In this document: positions 40,196-48,941 of the stretch, piece by piece
Position numbering within the stretch: the first letter of the stretch is position 1
Layout of the letters: each line of letters starts with the position of its first letter
Assembly (NCBI GenBank): GCA_910588145.1
Contig: CAJUPO010000007.1
Location: forward strand, 1-64,000
DNA from: an uncultured Oscillospiraceae bacterium
GTDB taxonomy: Bacteria > Bacillota > Clostridia > Oscillospirales > Ruminococcaceae
Length of the DNA: 64,000 nucleotides
Direction of reading: 5' to 3'
The notes under the pieces: generated by a model
Databases searched by the model: none
What the model saw: the letters and a program-made list of their open reading frames with translations, nothing else
Told to the model about the DNA's origin: nothing
Program-made: the position numbers and the translations under genes

Positions 40196-41149
40196 TTAAA
40201 TATTAATCTGACGAATTACATCCTTCAGCTTATCTGCGCTTGCCTTAAGCTGCTCAACTTCTTCATCTGTAAGAGGCAGCGGAACCTTTCCTTCAATTCC
40301 GTTAGGACCTACAAGATTCAAAGTACTGATACAGACATCTTCGATTCCGTATTCTCCGTGCATAAGTGATGAAACTGTAACGGTTGAGTTATAAGCTGAA
40401 AGAAGAAGACTGCACAGTCTGCATACTGAAACTGATACTGCATAGAATGTAGCGCCCTTGTTTGCAATAATTTTTCCGCCGGACTTGTGAATGTGGTCAA
40501 GGATTTCGTCCTTATCAGGATCACCCTTGCATTCAAGCCATCCGCTGTTTTTGCAGAAATCAACATAGCTGTCAAAGTCAAGACCTGAAATTTCCGCACG
40601 TGACCATGGGATAAACGATGAATCTCCATGTTCGCCGAAAACATAAGCATGAATATTCTTCTCTGAAACAGAAAAATAATCTGAAAGCGTTGAGCGGAGT
40701 CTTGCTGTATCAAGAAGTGTGCCTGAACCTATGATCTGTCTTTCAGGAAGTCCGGAAAGCTTTGTGAATACATATGTAATAATATCCACTGGATTGCTTA
40801 CAATGATGTAAAGAGCGTCCGGTGCCGCCTTAACTATTTCAGGTGTAATGCTCTTTATAATGTCAACATTAGTCTGAACAAGTTCTATTCTTGTCTGTCC
40901 CGGTTTGCGGGCGATTCCTGATGTAATGATTACAATGTCTGAACCCTTAGCGTCTTCATAATCACCGGCGATTATAGAGATAGGATCACGGAATCCGGTA
41001 CCCTGCATAATGTCCATAACCTCGCCTGCAAGCTTTTCCTTGTTGACATCGATCATAACAATTTCCGATGCGATATTTTCGTTTGACAGTGTATATGCGA
41101 TAGTTGCGCCAACGCTGCCTGCTCCAATAATGGTAATTTTGCTGCCCAT
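40196..41149 (-). CDS. LDH-family dehydrogenase, probable malate dehydrogenase
   Basis: An NAD-dependent 2-hydroxyacid dehydrogenase of the LDH/MDH superfamily. NAD motif ITIIGAGSVGATIAY, catalytic His in GEHGDS, substrate Arg in NPVDIITY region. The backbone looks like L-LDH, but the specificity loop reads IARKPGQTR: the residue that is Gln102 in LDH (as in NQKPGETR) is Arg, the residue that selects oxaloacetate in malate dehydrogenases. I favour MDH, which fits the fumarase and fumarate reductase downstream. ATG 41149 (GGAG upstream at 12 bases) is preferred over an unsupported ATG at 41173. Confidence 0.75.
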   Translation of the reverse strand: MGSKITIIGAGSVGATIAYTLSNENIASEIVMIDVNKEKLAGEVMDIMQGTGFRDPISIIAGDYEDAKGSDIVIITSGIARKPGQTRIELVQTNVDIIKSITPEIVKAAPDALYIIVSNPVDIITYVFTKLSGLPERQIIGSGTLLDTARLRSTLSDYFSVSEKNIHAYVFGEHGDSSFIPWSRAEISGLDFDSYVDFCKNSGWLECKGDPDKDEILDHIHKSGGKIIANKGATFYAVSVSVCRLCSLLLSAYNSTVTVSSLMHGEYGIEDVCISTLNLVGPNGIEGKVPLPLTDEEVEQLKASADKLKDVIRQINI

Positions 41150-41254
41150 AATAATTTCGCACTCCAATTTCATTTTTTTATTAAGAATTACCGGTTACGG
41201 AACCGGCGATCCAACTGCTGTCTCAATAATTCGCAGAATATTCGACATATTTAC
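41150..41254 (-). promoter_or_regulatory. Structured 5' leader of the fumarate operon
   Basis: About 100 bases between the promoter and the start. On the RNA strand CCGGTT-CCGT-AACCGG forms a tight hairpin (41189-41204), about 40 bases before the start, with no T-run. It does not match a riboswitch that I know. Confidence 0.35.
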
Positions 41255-41283
41255 ATTATATCAAAAAAAACTCTATTTTGCAA
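41255..41283 (-). promoter_or_regulatory. Promoter of the mdh-hdr-flx-frd-fum operon
   Basis: On the - strand TTGCAA (41278-41283), 17-base spacer, TATAAT (41255-41260). Only this promoter is seen for the 12 downstream genes, whose gaps are all under 25 bases. Confidence 0.7.
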
Positions 41284-41375
41284 TACCATTTACTATTTTT
41301 TTAAATCGGGCGATTTAAGCGGAAAAAGCGATATAACTATACATATATAATTATATTTTAAAAAAGCCTGATCTA

Positions 41376-42275
41376 TTACACAGCTCCCGCAATATTCAGC
41401 TTATTATTTTTCAGGTTTTGAAGATACCTGCTAAGAAATTCAAAGAAGTTTACTGCCTCTTCCTGGTTAACAGCGCTGTCATGGAGCTGAATAACCAGAT
41501 CTCTTTGGCAGACAGGCTCGGCAATAGGAAGAAGCCTTATCTGGTCCATTTCTCCCTGTCCCCAAGTATAATGCGGCCAGAAACCCACTCCAAGCCCTCC
41601 GGCTATTAGGTTTTTAACCGTATCCGGACTGTCGCTTTCATATATTATATTAGGTATAAATCCTGCGTGCATACAGTATCTGTCACAGATAGAGCGTATA
41701 CTTCTTGAACCTGAAAGACTTATAAAGTCCTGATTTGCAAAATCTCTCAGCATAACGCTGTCACAGTTGGCATATGGAAAATTCTGCGGAACAGCCAAAA
41801 AAATTCTCTCAGTAAAAATTTGATACCTTTCCTTGGTATCAGTTGGCTGCTGAAAAAACGATCGGGTAAAAATAGTTATGTCTGCGTCCTCGCACATTGA
41901 ATTTTGTATAAGTCTGAAATTAAGTCCGTCATGCTCCTTTTTATATGATATAAGCGCATGAGTCACAAGAGTTGACGCAGCAAGAACATTCAGGCGCACT
42001 GTCTTTTTTCTCACATGGGCAAGTTCCTGAATTTCTTCCGGAATCTGATGCAGACTCTCAAGTATCGGCGAAACAGCGTCCCTTAAATAAACTCCGTATT
42101 CCGTAAGGGTAATATTTCTGCCGCTGTGCCTAAAAAGCGGTACTCCCAGTTCCTTTTCAAGGCGTCTAATGCTCTGAGTAAGGGAAGGCTGTGCAATATG
42201 AAGCTGTTCTGCCGTACGGGTTACATGCTGATTAACAGCAACCGCATAAAAATATTCAAGCTGAAGTAATTCCAT
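41376..42275 (-). CDS. LysR-family transcriptional regulator
   Basis: A 299-residue LysR protein: winged helix MELLQLEYFYAVAVNQHVTR with TAEQLHIAQPSLTQSIRRLE, then a substrate-binding domain (LNVLAASTLVTHAL, LISGGLGVGFWPHY-type end). ATG 42275 is chosen for its GGAGG five bases upstream; the frame runs on to 42371. It is transcribed in the same direction as the fumarate operon and ends about 90 bases before its promoter, so it is the likely regulator. Effector unknown. Confidence 0.85.
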   Translation of the reverse strand: MELLQLEYFYAVAVNQHVTRTAEQLHIAQPSLTQSIRRLEKELGVPLFRHSGRNITLTEYGVYLRDAVSPILESLHQIPEEIQELAHVRKKTVRLNVLAASTLVTHALISYKKEHDGLNFRLIQNSMCEDADITIFTRSFFQQPTDTKERYQIFTERIFLAVPQNFPYANCDSVMLRDFANQDFISLSGSRSIRSICDRYCMHAGFIPNIIYESDSPDTVKNLIAGGLGVGFWPHYTWGQGEMDQIRLLPIAEPVCQRDLVIQLHDSAVNQEEAVNFFEFLSRYLQNLKNNKLNIAGAV

Positions 42276-42344
42276 TATGTCCTCCAACAAATCTAATTTT
42301 AATGAATTATACAATTTTGTCAGTTTTCTTTGCATAAGATAAAT

Positions 42345-42377
42345 AAAACTATGCAATAAGGCATAACTCATAGTTTT
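42345..42377. promoter_or_regulatory. Inverted repeat upstream of the LysR gene
   Basis: AAAACTATG (42345-42353) and CATAGTTTT (42369-42377) form a perfect 9-bp inverted repeat with a 15-base gap, the sort of dyad bound by LysR proteins. It shares ATAGTTT with the palindrome at 42431. Confidence 0.45.
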
Positions 42378-42430
42378 AATATTATAATTTAAGACATTAT
42401 CATTTATTAATTTTATATCTGATGCAAAAA

Positions 42431-42452
42431 TTAATAGTTTATAAACTATTAA
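42431..42452. promoter_or_regulatory. 22-bp perfect palindrome
   Basis: Every base from 42431 to 42452 pairs symmetrically around an ATAT-like centre (core ATAGTTTATAAACTAT). It lies between the LysR gene and the divergent SGNH gene, about 20 bases upstream of the latter's -35. Confidence 0.5.
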
Positions 42453-42471
42453 TCCATTAATAATTATATAT

Positions 42472-42500
42472 TAGACAGATGTATTTGTCAATGGTATAAT
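42472..42500 (+). promoter_or_regulatory. Promoter of the SGNH-like gene
   Basis: TAGACA 42472-42477, 17-base spacer, TATAAT 42495-42500; CAGGAGGAG stands before the ATG at 42566. Confidence 0.7.
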
Positions 42501-42565
42501 AATATTGTAAAAGGAACAATAAAATTCCAGAGAAAAATCCCAAAGGAAATCAGGAGGAGTTTTTT

Positions 42566-43132
42566 ATGTACAAATCCCAAAATTATGACAGAATTTCCGA
42601 ATATGCGGCACTAAATAAGGTTGCCGAACAAGGAGGCGTAGTACTGTTCGGCTCAACATCTGCTTCCAAGCTTCCGCTTAATGAGCTTACTCAGGACTAC
42701 GGAATCAATACTGCACTTTATAACAGAAGCGCTGAAAACCTTACTATAAACGGCGCAGAAAAATATATTTCCGAATGCATAGCGCCCCTAAGACCAAAAG
42801 TAATACTCATGCACTTCGGTGAAGAAGAACTTTCAGATGAAACAAAATCCATAAATGAAATCATTGAAGCGTACCGCTGGCTGTTATATCAAATTCATAC
42901 AGCCACACCGGAAAGCCGACTGGTAATAGTTTCTGTAAATTCAGAAATTCCAAATTCAAAAAGCTTTAATGATGAACTTAAGCTGCTGGCAAGAGAATAC
43001 GGATGTGAATTTGCATACGGTCCTAACGGCAATTTTGACGGAACATATACAATCAGATTTTTCCATACCCTGCGTTCCTTTCTTTTTGACCGTACAATGT
43101 CACTTGCCGACGCTTTAAGATTTTCCGTCTGA
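42566..43132 (+). CDS. SGNH/GDSL-like protein of unknown function
   Basis: A 188-residue cytoplasmic protein with the outline of an SGNH hydrolase: block I VVLFGSTSASKLPLNEL (GST instead of GDS), NRSAENLTINGAEKYI where the Gly block lies, KVILMHFGEEEL at block III, and RLVIVSVNSEIP. The final DxxH cannot be placed with certainty (NFDGTYTIRFFH). With the nucleophile Ser shifted and the catalytic set unclear, it may be a catalytically altered member. Ribosome binding site is strong. The SemiSWEET-like gene follows by 24 bases. Confidence 0.55.
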   Translation: MYKSQNYDRISEYAALNKVAEQGGVVLFGSTSASKLPLNELTQDYGINTALYNRSAENLTINGAEKYISECIAPLRPKVILMHFGEEELSDETKSINEIIEAYRWLLYQIHTATPESRLVIVSVNSEIPNSKSFNDELKLLAREYGCEFAYGPNGNFDGTYTIRFFHTLRSFLFDRTMSLADALRFSV

Positions 43133-43156
43133 AATGAAAAAAAGGAGATAAAAATA

Positions 43157-43486
43157 ATGAGTGAAATACTTGAAACTGCGATGTTAATATGCTTTGGATT
43201 CAGCTGGCCTATCAATCTTGTGAAAAACATCAAATGCAAAAGCGCTAAGGGCATGAGCCTTCCCTTTATTCTGCTTCTTATAATAGGCTACATTGCAGGA
43301 ATATCAGCAAAGCTTATTACAGGAAGAATGAACTATGTTCTTTTAGTTTACTTCCTGAATCTTATTATGGTATCAATGAATTTGGTTGTATATTTCAGAA
43401 ACCGTGCTCTTGATAAAAAGACTGAAACATATAACATCAGACCTTCCGGTAAATGCATTTATACCAAAGGTCATTCACACGCCTGA
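43157..43486 (+). CDS. SemiSWEET / PQ-loop family membrane protein
   Basis: A 109-residue protein with three membrane segments (ETAMLICFGFSWPINLV, LPFILLLIIGYIAGISA, YVLLVYFLNLIMVSMNLVVY), the single three-helix bundle of SemiSWEET sugar transporters, which dimerise. The PQ-like motif is SWPINLVKNIKCKSAKGMS. AAGGAG precedes the ATG. It is co-transcribed with the SGNH-like gene and ends before a strong terminator. Confidence 0.75.
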   Translation: MSEILETAMLICFGFSWPINLVKNIKCKSAKGMSLPFILLLIIGYIAGISAKLITGRMNYVLLVYFLNLIMVSMNLVVYFRNRALDKKTETYNIRPSGKCIYTKGHSHA

Positions 43487-43507
43487 TCCCCCAATCAAAT
43501 ATATGCA

Positions 43508-43543
43508 AGCGGCGGCAGTTTTTTAATACTGCCGCCGCTTTTT
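43508..43543 (+). terminator. Terminator of the SemiSWEET transcript
   Basis: AGCGGCGGCAGT / ACTGCCGCCGCT, a 12-bp GC-rich stem with T-run. Confidence 0.95.
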
Positions 43544-43579
43544 TATATATACAAATAATTTCATCTAATTTAAACAAAA

Positions 43580-43614
43580 GGCTGTACAGCAATAAATACT
43601 GTACAGCCATATTT
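43580..43614 (-). terminator. Terminator of the EF-G paralogue
   Basis: GGCTGTACAG / CTGTACAGCC stem with T-rich tail on both strands, directly after the EF-G paralogue stop. Confidence 0.85.
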
Positions 43615-45663
43615 TTATTCTGATATACTGTCCGCTATAACCTCTGCAAGAAGATTGGACGGAAGCTGTTCATATCTTAAAAATTCAAATGTAAAATTAC
43701 CCATACCCCTGGTTACCTGCCTCAGATACATTGCAAAATCATGCATCTCTCTCATAGGCACTTCGGCATAAATTTCAGTCATGGAATCACCTGATGGTTC
43801 CATTCCGAGAACACGCCCGCGGCGCTTGTTAAGTTCTCCCATAACATCGCCGGTATTGTCATCTGTTACATTGACTTTTAAGCTTCCGATAGGTTCGAGC
43901 ATAGCCGGATCCGCCTGCTTAAGACCCTCCTTGAATGCAAGTGAAGCGGCTGTTTTGAATGCCATTTCAGAAGAATCAACCGGATGATAAGAGCCGTCTA
44001 CTAAAACTGCCTTTAGACCTACTACCGGACAGCCGGCAAGAATACCCTTTTTAACGCATTCCTGAAGACCCTTTTCAACAGCAGGGAAATAATTCTTCGG
44101 CACTGCTCCCCCGAAAACCTTTTCTTCAAATATCAGTTCATCACTTACGCACGGTTCAAATTCAATCCAAACATGACCGTACTGTCCGTGTCCTCCGGAC
44201 TGTTTCTTATGTTTGCCCTCAGATTTTACCTTTTTGCGTATAGTTTCTCTGTAAGCAATTTTAGGAACGCTCAGCTTAATTTCGACGCCGAATTTATTTT
44301 TAAGCTTCATAGACGCAATATCAAGATGCTGTTCACCGAGACCGCTTAAAATCTGCTCGTTAGTCAATTTATCCTGCTTGTATTCCAGAGTTCTGTCTTC
44401 TTCCAGCAGTCTTTGTATTCCGGCTGAAATTTTGCTTTCATCTCCCTGAGCCTTAGCTGATACTGCCATTGAATAACATGGCTTTGGAAAATCTATTTTA
44501 TCAAACTGAACCTTTCTTTCCGGACTGCAAAGAGTATCAGATGTCAGAGCGTCAATCTTCACCGCAGCAGCAATATCCCCTGCCGTAACCTCTTGAGCCT
44601 CTATCTGCTGTTTTCCTTTCATAAAGTAGAGCTTTCCGATTTTTTCATTCTCTCCCGTTGTCATATTAACAACGGTTGAATCTGATGTCAGCTTTCCGGA
44701 CATCACCTTGATATAAGACATTCTGCCGGTAAACGGATCTGCAACTGTTTTGAATACAAAAGCAGAGAGCGGATCACTCTCACTGCATTTCACTTCAGCA
44801 TCTCCGGCACTTACAGCAGGAACCTCTGATGAAGATGGCACAAGCAGTGAAATTTCTTTAAGAAGCATATCAATGCCTGCGAGAGATGAAGATGATACGC
44901 ATACAACTGGAGTTATAATTCCCAGATTCATTCCCTTATGGATTCCGTCTATAAGTTCCTTTTGGGTAAACGCCTCTCCCTCAAAAAATTTTTCCATAAG
45001 CGTTTCATCAGTTTCTGCAACTGCTTCGCTGACTGCCTCTACAAGTCCGTCGATACGATACTGCATTTTTTCGGTTGCAGCGGCTGCCGGAAGATCAGTT
45101 TCTATTGCGTTGCCGCTGCCGTCATACTTATACGCTTTCATCTCTATAAGATTTACATATGACACTATTTTCTCATTTTCAATTACAGGAACAACAACAG
45201 GGCATACGGTTGGGCCGAAAACAGTTTTCAGCTCTGTAAGAACATTATAAAAATTCGCATTAGGATCATCTATTTTAGTAACAACAAACATTTTTGCTTT
45301 GTGATCCTTTTCAGCGGCGGCATACGCCTTTTTTGTACCAACCTTAACTCCGGACTTTGCAGATACAGTAATCATAACCGTATCAGACGCCCTTATTCCC
45401 TCAGCCATTTCCCCGGCAAAGTCAAAAATTCCCGGCGTATCGAGCAAATTAACTTTTATTCCCTCATAATTAAAAAATGCGGCTGATGTATTTATAGAAA
45501 TCTTTCTTTTTATTTCCTCTGTATCATAATCACATACTGTTGTACCGTCGTCTGTACGGCCAAGTCTGTCGGACGCTCCTGCTTTATAAAGCAGAGCTTC
45601 TGCAAGTGATGTTTTTCCTGAACCATTGTGACCGGCAAGCGCAATATTTTTTATTATATTCAT
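43615..45663 (-). CDS. Elongation factor G-like GTPase (EF-G paralogue)
   Basis: A 682-residue translational GTPase of EF-G shape: G1 GHNGSGKTS, G3 DTPGIFDFAGE, G4 TKID in place of the usual NKMD, then domains II-V (GGHGQYGHVWIEFEP, VPKNYFPAVEKGLQE, GRVLGMEPSGDSMTEI). ATG 45663 is chosen with GGAG 11 bases upstream; the track's longer frame starts at TTG. The TKID motif, the lack of rpsL/rpsG/tufA neighbours and own promoter and terminator mark it as the accessory EF-G2-type paralogue, not the main fusA. Confidence 0.85.
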   Translation of the reverse strand: MNIIKNIALAGHNGSGKTSLAEALLYKAGASDRLGRTDDGTTVCDYDTEEIKRKISINTSAAFFNYEGIKVNLLDTPGIFDFAGEMAEGIRASDTVMITVSAKSGVKVGTKKAYAAAEKDHKAKMFVVTKIDDPNANFYNVLTELKTVFGPTVCPVVVPVIENEKIVSYVNLIEMKAYKYDGSGNAIETDLPAAAATEKMQYRIDGLVEAVSEAVAETDETLMEKFFEGEAFTQKELIDGIHKGMNLGIITPVVCVSSSSLAGIDMLLKEISLLVPSSSEVPAVSAGDAEVKCSESDPLSAFVFKTVADPFTGRMSYIKVMSGKLTSDSTVVNMTTGENEKIGKLYFMKGKQQIEAQEVTAGDIAAAVKIDALTSDTLCSPERKVQFDKIDFPKPCYSMAVSAKAQGDESKISAGIQRLLEEDRTLEYKQDKLTNEQILSGLGEQHLDIASMKLKNKFGVEIKLSVPKIAYRETIRKKVKSEGKHKKQSGGHGQYGHVWIEFEPCVSDELIFEEKVFGGAVPKNYFPAVEKGLQECVKKGILAGCPVVGLKAVLVDGSYHPVDSSEMAFKTAASLAFKEGLKQADPAMLEPIGSLKVNVTDDNTGDVMGELNKRRGRVLGMEPSGDSMTEIYAEVPMREMHDFAMYLRQVTRGMGNFTFEFLRYEQLPSNLLAEVIADSISE

Positions 45664-45709
45664 TTCTGTATTTTCTCCTTTAAATAAATTGTACAATAGT
45701 ACTTCCTAA

Positions 45710-45738
45710 ATTATAATACTTTTTATTCACTTTTTCAA
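45710..45738 (-). promoter_or_regulatory. Promoter of the EF-G paralogue
   Basis: On the - strand TTGAAA (45733-45738), 17-base spacer, TATAAT (45710-45715). Confidence 0.7.
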
Positions 45739-45840
45739 CTCTTATACGAAAATTCTATAAATATAATTATTTCCAATGTAAATTTTAGTGCATTTTGCAC
45801 ATGAATTTTGTTTGCAGTGCTAACATATATCTTAAAAAAA

Positions 45841-45876
45841 TCACTTCCGAAAAATTTTTACGGAAGTGATTTTTTA
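45841..45876 (-). terminator. Terminator of the ABC fusion gene
   Basis: AATCACTTCCG / CGGAAGTGATT stem flanked by A and T runs. Confidence 0.9.
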
Positions 45877-45890
45877 TTTTTATAATTTTA

Positions 45891-48800
45891 TTATTCTGAA
45901 CGCAGAGCAACAACCGGATCCTTTTTGGCAGCGCTCTTAGACGGAATGATTCCTGCAATAAGAGTAAGAATCATGCTAATAGCAATCAGTATAAGCGCTG
46001 CAACAGGCGGCAGATATGCACTTAGATTATTTATACCCGTAATGGCATGAACCAAAATGTTTACAGGTATGCAGATAAGATAAGTTACAAGTATTCCCAG
46101 CAATCCGGAAGTAAATCCTATAATGAGCGTTTCAGCATTGAACATTCCTGAAACATCTCTTTTTGAAGCGCCTATTGAACGAAGTATACCGATTTCCTTT
46201 GTTCTTTCCTGAACAGAAATAAGCGTGATCACTCCAATCATTATAGACGAAACTATCAGAGATATTGCAACAAACGCTATAAGAACATAAGCAATAGTAT
46301 TGATAATAGTAGTAACAGACGACATCATAAGTCCTACGTAATCCGTATATTTCAGCTGTGACATTTCATCTCTCTGACTGTTATAATCTTTTATTGCATC
46401 TTCGATAACATCTTTATTTTCAAATGTAGAAGCGTAAAGATTAATAGCCGACGGCTCATCAAGATTTACATATCCCAGTTTTGAAAGGTTTTCCTCATAG
46501 TCAGAATCAGAAAACTCCATTGTCTTATCATAATAGAATGCCGCCTGTTCCTCTGTCAAGCCTGCAAGCATCTTATCAAGCGCAGAAGAAAGCTCCGCCG
46601 GAGACATTCCAGAAAGCTGTTCCTGAACCTGCTGAGCATACTGCATTTCCGCCTGTTTTTCAACTATCTGGGAAACAGTTTCTGTAATTTCATCATCACT
46701 CATATTCTGAATATAAGCGGTAATTTCATCCTGATTCATCCCCATCTGCTGTGACATTGACTGTATAAGCATATTTTCCATATCCGCTCTGCTCATACTT
46801 CCTATTGCTTGATTTACTGATTCAGCAACCGTATCACCGGCAGGCACGCTCATAATCTTAACATAAGCCTCAGCTTTAGAAGTTTCGTCAAGACCGCTTA
46901 AATAGTTTTTAAGGAACTTAGACTTTTCCGAATCAGAAACCGATCCGTTTTCATCTTTGAACGGAAGCCCTGTAAAAATATCTGTTGAACTGTCGGCGAG
47001 CTGTGCTGAAATGGCTTTGCTTTCTTTTGAATGTTCAATTACATATTCGGTCAGCTTGCTTGTATACGCAATTGAACCGTTCAGCATTGAAGCTGTCGCA
47101 TCTTCATTAGGCTTGATAATACCTGTTACTCTCAGGGGCACTCCATTATCGTAAAGATACTGCAAGCCTGCGTCAGATTCACGTAGATCAGCATAAAGAC
47201 CTGTGTTTTCGTCATAGCTGTAACAGTCGGAATTTAGTATGGACTTAAATTCCATACCGCATATATCTTCATAGCTCCACTTTTTCTGTCCGCTGTTTTC
47301 AAGCTCTCTGCCTTCAAAAGCAGCCGCCATAATGTTTTCTATATTCTCTTTCGGAACAAGACCAAGGGCATATAGGGTCATATCATCAAGTTCATTATTT
47401 TTGTCAAGAACAAGTACTATTTCATTATAATCATCAGGCCACTCACCGTAAACAACATCATACTGATTTTTTATTACATCACTTACTGTCTGGCCATTAT
47501 CACCGGGCAGCATTTCCTGCCAGAGATTTGAATGACCGAACGACATCATGGACGACATATCCATACCAAACATAGATGTCTGATTACCCGTCATAGCCGA
47601 CATATCCACGCCCATGTATTCCATGATCATATTGTGGAGAAGCTCCTCGGTGTCGGATTTTATAATATTTCCTTCAATGTTTTTTGTATAGACCAGCATA
47701 TCAAAGTTGTATGAATACTGTATACCGCTCAGAGCGTCATGAAGCCCTGTACTGCTTTCTTCATCAGCACGTTCCTTTTCAATAAACTCCTTAAAGCTTT
47801 TGAGATCATTTTCAGTGGTTTCCATATTGTTCAAGGCATTCATCATCTCATAAACAGCTGATTTCTTATAAACAGCGTCATTTTCATGCTTCTCATTTGA
47901 ATGTGCTGTTCCCATAAAGGTTTCCATAAGCGTGGTAAGATCAGTTTCTGTTTCATTTATGGTAAGCGGATATGAGGAAAGTGTTTCCTCCTGTACTATG
48001 TCTATATAGTTTGTAAAACCCTGTGAAATCGAAAGAACAAGAGCTATACCGATAATGCCGATGCTTCCGGCAAATGAAGTAAGCATAGTTCTGCCCTTTT
48101 TGGTGAACAAATTTTTCAGAGACAATAGAAATGATGTTCCAAAAGACATTGACGGCATCTTGACTTTGCCTGTGCAGTCTCTTTTGGTCTGGTCATTTAT
48201 TTCTTCAAGCTGACATTCCTTTGGAGTCAGCGGTGCAGTATCGTCAAGCAGACTTCCGTCAAGCATTTTTATAATTCTTGAAGAATACTTTTCAGCAAGC
48301 TCAGGATTGTGAGTTACCATAATTACCAGTCTTGTTTTGGATATTTCCTTAAGAATATCCATAACCTGTACGCTGGTTTCTGTATCCAAAGCGCCGGTCG
48401 GCTCATCGGCAAGAATTATTTCCGGATTATTTACAAGAGCTCTAGCAATAGCAACCCTCTGCATCTGACCTCCGGACATTTCACTTGGTCTTTTTGAAAG
48501 CTGACTTTCAAGCCCCACATCCTTTAATGCCTGTATCGCCCTTTTTCGTCTTTCAGTTTTAGAAACGCCTGACAGTGTAAGCGCAATCTCAACATTCTGG
48601 AGCACTGTCTGATGAGGTATAAGATTATAGCTTTGAAACACAAAACCAATGGAATGATTTCGGTATGTATCCCAATCTCTGTCCTTAAAATCCTTTGTGG
48701 ATTTCCCGTTAATTATAAGGTCACCCTCCGTATACTGATCCAGTCCCCCTATAATATTAAGCATTGTTGTTTTTCCGCAGCCGGATGGACCTAAAATTGA

Positions 48801-48902
48801 TACCAATTCACATCTGCGGAATTTGAGATCTATTCCCTTAAGGGCATGAACAATAGTATCGCCCGCAGGATAATTCTTCTTTATTCCCTTTAATTCCAGC
48901 AT
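45891..48902 (-). CDS. MacB-like ABC transporter, ATPase fused to FtsX-type permease
   Basis: A 1003-residue single-chain half transporter. Residues 1-225 are the ATPase (GPSGCGKTT Walker A, SGGQMQRVAIARAL signature, ILADEPTGALD Walker B). A membrane segment at about 270 (SFAGSIGIIGIALVLSISQG) is followed by an unusually large extracellular domain (about 300-830) rich in Met and acidic residues, then three membrane helices of the FtsX/MacB fold (ISVQERTKEIGILRSIGAS). It is divergent from a two-component system, a layout common for peptide-antibiotic or envelope-stress exporters that are switched on by their own sensor. Confidence 0.88.
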   Translation of the reverse strand: MLELKGIKKNYPAGDTIVHALKGIDLKFRRCELVSILGPSGCGKTTMLNIIGGLDQYTEGDLIINGKSTKDFKDRDWDTYRNHSIGFVFQSYNLIPHQTVLQNVEIALTLSGVSKTERRKRAIQALKDVGLESQLSKRPSEMSGGQMQRVAIARALVNNPEIILADEPTGALDTETSVQVMDILKEISKTRLVIMVTHNPELAEKYSSRIIKMLDGSLLDDTAPLTPKECQLEEINDQTKRDCTGKVKMPSMSFGTSFLLSLKNLFTKKGRTMLTSFAGSIGIIGIALVLSISQGFTNYIDIVQEETLSSYPLTINETETDLTTLMETFMGTAHSNEKHENDAVYKKSAVYEMMNALNNMETTENDLKSFKEFIEKERADEESSTGLHDALSGIQYSYNFDMLVYTKNIEGNIIKSDTEELLHNMIMEYMGVDMSAMTGNQTSMFGMDMSSMMSFGHSNLWQEMLPGDNGQTVSDVIKNQYDVVYGEWPDDYNEIVLVLDKNNELDDMTLYALGLVPKENIENIMAAAFEGRELENSGQKKWSYEDICGMEFKSILNSDCYSYDENTGLYADLRESDAGLQYLYDNGVPLRVTGIIKPNEDATASMLNGSIAYTSKLTEYVIEHSKESKAISAQLADSSTDIFTGLPFKDENGSVSDSEKSKFLKNYLSGLDETSKAEAYVKIMSVPAGDTVAESVNQAIGSMSRADMENMLIQSMSQQMGMNQDEITAYIQNMSDDEITETVSQIVEKQAEMQYAQQVQEQLSGMSPAELSSALDKMLAGLTEEQAAFYYDKTMEFSDSDYEENLSKLGYVNLDEPSAINLYASTFENKDVIEDAIKDYNSQRDEMSQLKYTDYVGLMMSSVTTIINTIAYVLIAFVAISLIVSSIMIGVITLISVQERTKEIGILRSIGASKRDVSGMFNAETLIIGFTSGLLGILVTYLICIPVNILVHAITGINNLSAYLPPVAALILIAISMILTLIAGIIPSKSAAKKDPVVALRSE

Positions 48903-48941
48903 ATATTTTCCTCCTTTATAAGAATATTATATATTATTTAT

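Noticed and set aside
40196..41173. L-lactate dehydrogenase
   Set aside because: Overall similarity is LDH-like but the specificity residue is Arg and the operon supplies fumarase and fumarate reductase; malate dehydrogenase fits better, though not proven.
43615..45696. Main elongation factor G or TetM-type resistance protein
   Set aside because: G4 motif is TKID, no str-operon neighbours, and no TetM loop motifs seen; better as an accessory EF-G paralogue.
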